Shown piece after piece: positions 5,880 through 9,421 of a stretch of 9,421 bases of DNA (its first letter is position 1; the number at the start of each line of letters is the position of its first letter). The notes under the pieces were generated by a model that saw only the letters and a list, made by a program, of their open reading frames with translations, was not told the origin of the DNA and did not search any database. Source of the DNA: Coriobacteriaceae bacterium (GTDB taxonomy: Bacteria; Actinomycetota; Coriobacteriia; Coriobacteriales; Coriobacteriaceae); assembly GCA_902363875.1 (NCBI GenBank), contig CABJBO010000020.1:32370-41790 (forward strand). The letters run 5' to 3'. Position numbers and translations under genes: made by a program.

Positions 5880-6521
5880 CTAGGCTGTTAGGTCGAGTTC
5901 GTAGAGAAAGCTTTCGCGCGGCATGTCGTGACGACGCTCTTCGCGGTTGGCGCGGTGCGTGGCCGTGCGCTTAAAGCCGTGCAACTCGTAGAACTTCCAC
6001 GAGCAGTTGGAGTCGGTGTACAGGTGCGCCCTTGTCGCCCCGCGCGAGGACAGGTACGAGACCGCGGCATCGAGCAACACTGAGCCTACACCCAGGCCGT
6101 GGACATCGGGATCGACGGCGAGCAGCGTGACTTCGTTGTCGTGCGGCAACGGGCTGCTCTCGAGCAGGCGGTTGTTGGTTCGGATGGTTGCGCGCACAAA
6201 CGAGAGATACTCGGCGCAGACATCGGGCTCCAGCTCGCGCATCTGCGAAAGCAGCGCGCGTTCGGTATCCATCCAGTGTTCCTTAACGGTGGCGCCGGAA
6301 CTCTGTCCCGCGCGCGCGAGCGCAATGCCACGCGCCTGACCGTCGATTACGGCAACCTGCGAAAACGTCGATGACGAAAGGCAATGGGCGAGGTCGCACG
6401 CGGCCTCGAGGCGGTTGTACTCATCGTTATCCGAATTGTTATGCCAAAGCTGCTGCAGAATCAGCGCGATGGCGTCGAAGTCTTCGGTATCAAACGGTCG
6501 GTAGAGAACCCGCGAGACCAT
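5880..6521 (-). CDS. GNAT-family N-acetyltransferase
   Basis: This 213-aa protein has the GNAT fold signature. Residues 130-150 (EVTLLAVDPDV then HGLGVGSVLL) form beta-4 and the acetyl-CoA pyrophosphate loop, matching the Q/R-x-x-G-x-G/A pattern with H141-G-L-G-V-G. Residues 172-185 (NCSWKFYELHGFKR) form the usual final motif. The N-terminal part (30-125) is longer than in minimal GNATs and may shape the substrate site, which cannot be predicted. It is cytosolic, with no signal or membrane segment. The start has AGAGG four bases upstream. It converges on DUF2207 copy B and diverges from purH. No terminator is evident after its stop, only the palindromic repeat cluster. Confidence 0.88.
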   Translation of the reverse strand: MVSRVLYRPFDTEDFDAIALILQQLWHNNSDNDEYNRLEAACDLAHCLSSSTFSQVAVIDGQARGIALARAGQSSGATVKEHWMDTERALLSQMRELEPDVCAEYLSFVRATIRTNNRLLESSPLPHDNEVTLLAVDPDVHGLGVGSVLLDAAVSYLSSRGATRAHLYTDSNCSWKFYELHGFKRTATHRANREERRHDMPRESFLYELDLTA

Positions 6522-6581
6522 GGTGCCTCTTTCTTTTGCGGATGCATATCGAGCACAGTTCTACCACGCTATTGGCATCTA

Positions 6582-6587
6582 ATTATG
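6582..6587 (-). promoter_or_regulatory. Candidate -10 box for the acetyltransferase gene
   Basis: Read on the minus strand this is CATAAT, 5 of 6 to consensus. The leader would be about 53 nt. The -35 region at proper spacing is only weakly similar, so this is tentative. Confidence 0.25.
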
Positions 6588-6679
6588 GTGCCCCTGTGTT
6601 CCATGAACTCACCGTGCCCGGTGCCGTGCCCATCCCCTCTGCTCGCAAACTTTTTCTGCACATGCGCCCGTTGCGGGGT

Positions 6680-6724
6680 GCATCGATGCGCTCGATGCGC
6701 TACATTGAATCAGTATTTTCAATG
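6680..6724. promoter_or_regulatory. Two inverted repeats upstream of purH, possible operator
   Basis: CATTGAA (6703-6709) and TTCAATG (6718-6724) form a 7-bp inverted repeat with an 8-bp spacer, about 75 bases before purH. Just upstream, GCATCGA and TCGATGC (6680-6698) form a small hairpin. The TTCAATG arm overlaps a T-rich TATTTT (6714-6719) that could be a -10. A good -35-like TTGGCA lies further away (6572-6577). It does not match the PurR boxes that I know, and no purine riboswitch core is present. Confidence 0.25.
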
Positions 6725-6798
6725 CCGCTGCGCGAGCGCTGCAGATCGACGTATCACCGACTCACAGAGCACGGCGGCGTACCAGACAGGAGGACTGC

Positions 6799-8406
6799 AT
6801 GGGATCTGATGTGAAGATCGCGCGCGCGTTGATCTCGGTTACCGATAAGACGGGCGTCGTCGATTTCGCACGGACGCTGGTCGATGACTTTGGCGTCGAG
6901 ATCATCTCTACGGGCGGCACGGCTCGTGCCATCGAGGACGCGGGCGTTCCCGTAACCCCCATCGAGGAGTTCACGGGCTATCCCGAGATGATGGACGGCC
7001 GCGTTAAGACCCTGCACCCCAAGGTTCACGGCGCGCTGCTGGCCCGCCGCGATTCCGAGCAGCACATGCAGGAGGCCGCCCAGCACGGCATTAAGCTGAT
7101 CGACCTGGTCGTCGTCAACCTGTACGAGTTCGAGAAGACCGTCGCCAACCCCGAGGTCACCTTTGCGGATGCCATCGAGCACATCGACATCGGTGGCCCC
7201 TCCATGTTGCGCTCTGCCGCCAAGAACGCCGCGAGCGTTACCGTCATCTCCGACCCGGCCGACTATGATGCCGTCCTGGCCGAGATGCGCGAGACCGGTG
7301 GCTGCACCACGCTTGCCACCCGTCGTCGCCTGCAGGTGAAGGTCTACCAGACCACCGCCGCCTACGACACGGCTATCTCCCGTTGGCTTGCCGCCCAGGC
7401 AAGCGACGTGGCGGACACCTCTGCCAAGCTCGAGATTTCGCTGGAGAAGGTCGACGACCTGCGCTATGGTGAGAATCCTCAGCAAAAGGCTACGGTCTAC
7501 CGCTTTGCCGAGGGCTGCGAGAACACCGCGAGCTCTCAGTTCCCGCTTGTGGGCTCCGAGCAGATCCAGGGCAAGCCGCTCAGCTACAACAACTATCTGG
7601 ACGCCGATGCCGCCTGGAACCTGGTCCGCGAGTTCGACGAGCCGGCCTGCGTGATCCTCAAGCATCAGAACCCCTGCGGTTCCGCCGTTGCCGAGGACAT
7701 CACGGCCGCCTACGACCGCGCTTTCGCCTGCGATCCCAAGAGCGCCTTCGGCGGCATCATCGCCTGCAACCGCGAGGTTCCCTTTGAGCTGGTTGAGCAC
7801 TTTGCCGATCAGAACAAGCAGTTCGTCGAGGTCATCATCGCCCCGAGCTATACCGCCGAGGCGCTCGAGCGCATGGCCAAGCGCCCCAACCTGCGCGTGC
7901 TGGCTACCGGCGGCGTGGACCACGGTGCCCAAGTGGAGCTGCGCTCCATCGACGGCGGCATGCTGGTGCAGGAAGTCGACCACGTGACCGAGGATCCCGC
8001 GACCTTTACGTTCCCCACCGACCGCAAGCCCACCGATGCCGAAATGGCCGAGCTCGAGTTTGCCTGGAAGGTCTGCAAGGGCGTCAAGTCCAATGCTATC
8101 CTGGTCTCCAAGGGCAAGGCCGGCATTGGCATGGGCCCGGGTCAGCCTAACCGCGTTGACTCTGCACTGCTTGCCTGCGAGCGTGCCGAGGACTTCTGCG
8201 AGCGCGAGGGCGTGGAGAAGGGCGGCTTTGCTTGCGCAAGCGACGCGTTCTTCCCGTTCCGCGACAACGTCGACGTGCTTGCCGCGCACGGCGTGACCTG
8301 CATCATCCAGCCCGGCGGCTCCAAGCGTGACGACGAGAGCATCCAGGCCTGCAACGAGCATGGTATTGCGATGGTCTTCACCGGAGCCAGGCATTTTAGG
8401 CACTAG
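6799..8406 (+). CDS. purH: Bifunctional AICAR formyltransferase / IMP cyclohydrolase
   Basis: This 535-aa enzyme, near the usual ~530, catalyses the last two steps of purine synthesis: formylation of AICAR with 10-formyl-THF, then closure to IMP. The N-terminal cyclohydrolase domain (about 6-150) shows STGGT (37-41), [14 protein letters not shown] (67-80) and [12 protein letters not shown] (132-143). The transformylase domain shows [10 protein letters not shown] (221-230), [14 protein letters not shown] (261-274), the catalytic LKHQNPCG with K288 and H289, [22 protein letters not shown] and the C-terminal GARHFRH. One oddity is Gln at 228, where the family normally has His in the NPHQ motif. 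AGGAGG five bases before the ATG fixes the start. Codon use is strongly GC-biased at third positions, as for a well-expressed gene. It stands alone here, without other pur genes. Confidence 0.97.
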   Translation: MGSDVKIARALISVTDKTGVVDFARTLVDDFGVEIISTGGTARAIEDAGVPVTPIEEFTGYPEMMDGRVKTLHPKVHGALLARRDSEQHMQEAAQHGIKLIDLVVVNLYEFEKTVANPEVTFADAIEHIDIGGPSMLRSAAKNAASVTVISDPADYDAVLAEMRETGGCTTLATRRRLQVKVYQTTAAYDTAISRWLAAQASDVADTSAKLEISLEKVDDLRYGENPQQKATVYRFAEGCENTASSQFPLVGSEQIQGKPLSYNNYLDADAAWNLVREFDEPACVILKHQNPCGSAVAEDITAAYDRAFACDPKSAFGGIIACNREVPFELVEHFADQNKQFVEVIIAPSYTAEALERMAKRPNLRVLATGGVDHGAQVELRSIDGGMLVQEVDHVTEDPATFTFPTDRKPTDAEMAELEFAWKVCKGVKSNAILVSKGKAGIGMGPGQPNRVDSALLACERAEDFCEREGVEKGGFACASDAFFPFRDNVDVLAAHGVTCIIQPGGSKRDDESIQACNEHGIAMVFTGARHFRH

Positions 8407-8410
8407 AGGC

Positions 8411-8504
8411 TTTCCCAAGCACCCGACCTTGCCCCTCAAACCGTCGCTTGCGTACATTTAGTACGCGGCGCTCCTCTTTCGGGGCAATCTCGGGCACTTG
8501 GAAA
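8411..8504. repeat. 94-nt long irregular hairpin downstream of purH
   Basis: Nested complementary segments run the whole length: TTTCC(C)AAG with CTTGGAAA (8411-8419/8497-8504), CCCGA with TCGGG (8422-8426/8490-8494), TTGCCCC with GGGGCAA (8429-8435/8481-8487) and GCGTAC with GTACGC (8450-8455/8461-8466) around the loop ATTTA. Internal loops are nearly symmetric. There is no U-tract on the plus strand. It may be a dispersed palindromic element or a 3'-end-stabilising structure of purH mRNA. Confidence 0.7.
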
Positions 8505-8508
8505 ACCC

Positions 8509-8536
8509 TTAATGGGATGTTTCTCTATCCCATTAA
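8509..8536. other. Small perfect hairpin
   Basis: TTAATGGGA (8509-8517) pairs with TCCCATTAA (8528-8536) around a 10-nt loop. No U-tract follows on either strand, so it is not a convincing terminator on its own. Confidence 0.5.
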
Positions 8537-8577
8537 ACTGTTCGGTCGCCTGACCATATCGTCAAAATAATCTCTGC

Positions 8578-8613
8578 AAAAGACGGCTGCTCCGTTTGGA
8601 GGGCCGTCTTTTT
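8578..8613 (+). terminator. Intrinsic terminator after purH
   Basis: AAAAGACGGC (8578-8587) pairs with GCCGTCTTTT (8603-8612). CTCC/GGAG extends the stem inside, with a GTTT loop, and the T-run is TTTTT (8609-8613). It ends 16 bases before the next start codon, so it either separates purH from the next gene or acts as an attenuator in that gene's leader. Confidence 0.88.
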
Positions 8614-8621
8614 GGTATAAG
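8613..8621 (+). promoter_or_regulatory. Extended -10 promoter element abutting the terminator
   Basis: TGGTATAAG fits an extended -10 (TGN plus TATAAG, 5 of 6). It begins at the last T of the terminator. Transcription would start near 8628. No -35 is recognisable within the terminator stem, which is tolerable for extended -10 promoters. Confidence 0.4.
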
Positions 8622-8629
8622 AGGACGGA

Positions 8630-9361
8630 ATGACTAACACGAAAGGTACAACCATGCCCCAGATTGATGATGCCGAGCTGTTTGGCAATGCCGAGGATCA
8701 GCGTGCGTACGAGGACTTTTGCGCCAATCAGGAGGCGGTCGAGAAGTTCACGCTCGACAAGCCCGCGCTTGTCTGCCGTTGGCGCATGTCCAATAAAAAG
8801 GTGCCCATGCTCAACCGCCACATCCGCGCGCTGTCCGAGCGCCTGGTGCAGGGCGAGCTACTTACCCATAACATGCTCAGCTGGGCCAAGCAGCACGTTG
8901 AGTGGTCGCTAGCCGAGGGCGATTACACCGCACACGACGGTGTGCTCATGCTGGTGATCGACATCAACGGCAACGCCGCCATGACAGTGGGGGAGTACGA
9001 GCCGCTCGCCGATACGTCGGCCAAGGCGCTGCGTGCCCGCTCCGCCGAGGCCCGCTCCGAAGCCGACGAGACCGGTGTGGCGCCCGAGCTGCTCGCCGCC
9101 GTCAACAACGGCGAACTCGCCTTTGTGGCGCCGGCGGACGAGTGCCTGTGCGGCACGGCGACGCTCATCGAGCAGCTGGCCCAGACCAAGGGCATCCCGG
9201 TCACGCGCGTAGATATTCCCGCGCAGCTTAAGGGCGCGCTGTTCCTGGTGAGCGACGAGCACGGCGTGGTCCCCGCAACCGAGACGGACGCCGCCGAGGC
9301 CGACGCCGCCACGGTCGCCTTCTTTGTCGACGGCTACGAAAAGCTTCGCGCCCGCCGCTAA
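8630..9361 (+). CDS. Uncharacterised cytosolic protein
   Basis: This 243-aa protein is one I do not recognise. It is hydrophilic and acidic, with no signal peptide or membrane segment. The N-terminal half (20-100) appears helical and includes WRMSNKKVPMLNRHIRALSERL (51-72). Residues 104-122 (DGVLMLVIDINGNAAMTVGEY) look like a beta-hairpin. An Ala/Glu/Arg-rich helix (131-147) acts as a linker to a small alpha/beta C-terminal part with a Cys pair in DECLCGTATLIEQL (170-183), GALFLVSDEHG (202-212) and VAFFVDGYEKL (229-239). The start at 8630 has GAGGA four bases upstream. If the extended -10 at 8613-8621 is used, that signal falls outside the mRNA and the ATG at 8654 (AAAGG seven bases upstream, giving 235 aa beginning MPQIDD) is the better start. 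Codon use matches purH, so it is a native gene. Confidence 0.8.
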   Translation: MTNTKGTTMPQIDDAELFGNAEDQRAYEDFCANQEAVEKFTLDKPALVCRWRMSNKKVPMLNRHIRALSERLVQGELLTHNMLSWAKQHVEWSLAEGDYTAHDGVLMLVIDINGNAAMTVGEYEPLADTSAKALRARSAEARSEADETGVAPELLAAVNNGELAFVAPADECLCGTATLIEQLAQTKGIPVTRVDIPAQLKGALFLVSDEHGVVPATETDAAEADAATVAFFVDGYEKLRARR

Positions 9362-9421
9362 ATGATTATTCTGGGACGTGTCTCTATGGTTTTGTCAACC
9401 GCGTGCTTCGCGCCATTTCGG
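9362..9421 (+). other. Window end; possible start of another frame
   Basis: An ATG directly follows the TAA of the preceding gene (TAAATG), and its frame stays open to the window edge for 20 codons. Its only upstream signal would be inside the preceding gene, and none is evident. It is too short to judge and may be plain spacer. Confidence 0.15.

Noticed and set aside
6754..8457. A 567-aa open frame antisense to purH
   Set aside because: It mirrors a codon-biased high-GC gene; low-complexity Gly/Leu/Ala/Val/Asp composition with no domain, and it crosses the 8411-8504 hairpin.

Overview
The window comes from a GC-rich bacterium. Gene content and protein style (GluQRS, a DUF2207/YciQ-type membrane protein, PurH, short intergenic repeats) suggest a gut Coriobacteriia member, probably Collinsella or a close relative. 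That assignment is an inference from style; no database was searched.

Layout, left to right: gluQ on the minus strand (21-1022); a 465-bp divergent spacer with a perfect hairpin and a short palindromic repeat; a complete 648-aa DUF2207 membrane protein (copy A, 1488-3434) with a strong terminator; a 388-bp spacer with a ~229-bp inverted-repeat element and one unit of the palindromic repeat; a second DUF2207 gene (copy B, 3823-5427) lacking the first 118 residues of A; a 452-bp spacer with the second copies of the same elements; a GNAT acetyltransferase on the minus strand (5880-6521); a 277-bp divergent spacer; purH (6799-8406); a 223-bp spacer with three hairpins, the last a clear terminator; and a conserved-looking cytosolic protein that I do not recognise (8630-9361).

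The main structural event is a tandem duplication with a 1993-bp period. The unit runs from inside the DUF2207 gene, through its terminator and the inverted-repeat element, and ends inside a short palindromic repeat. The left edge of copy B is therefore fused to that repeat, which supplies its only upstream start codon (and a weak SD) but no signal peptide. Long stretches of the two coding copies are identical even at synonymous sites, while the sequence just after the stop codons differs at about half of its positions yet keeps a base-paired terminator through compensatory changes. This suggests that the coding parts are being homogenised, probably by gene conversion, or that they share a more recent history than their flanks.

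The remaining genes are housekeeping: tRNA-Asp queuosine modification (GluQRS), the last two steps of IMP synthesis (PurH) and a generic acetyltransferase. I see no operon joining them. I see no complete transposase, phage, CRISPR or defence system.
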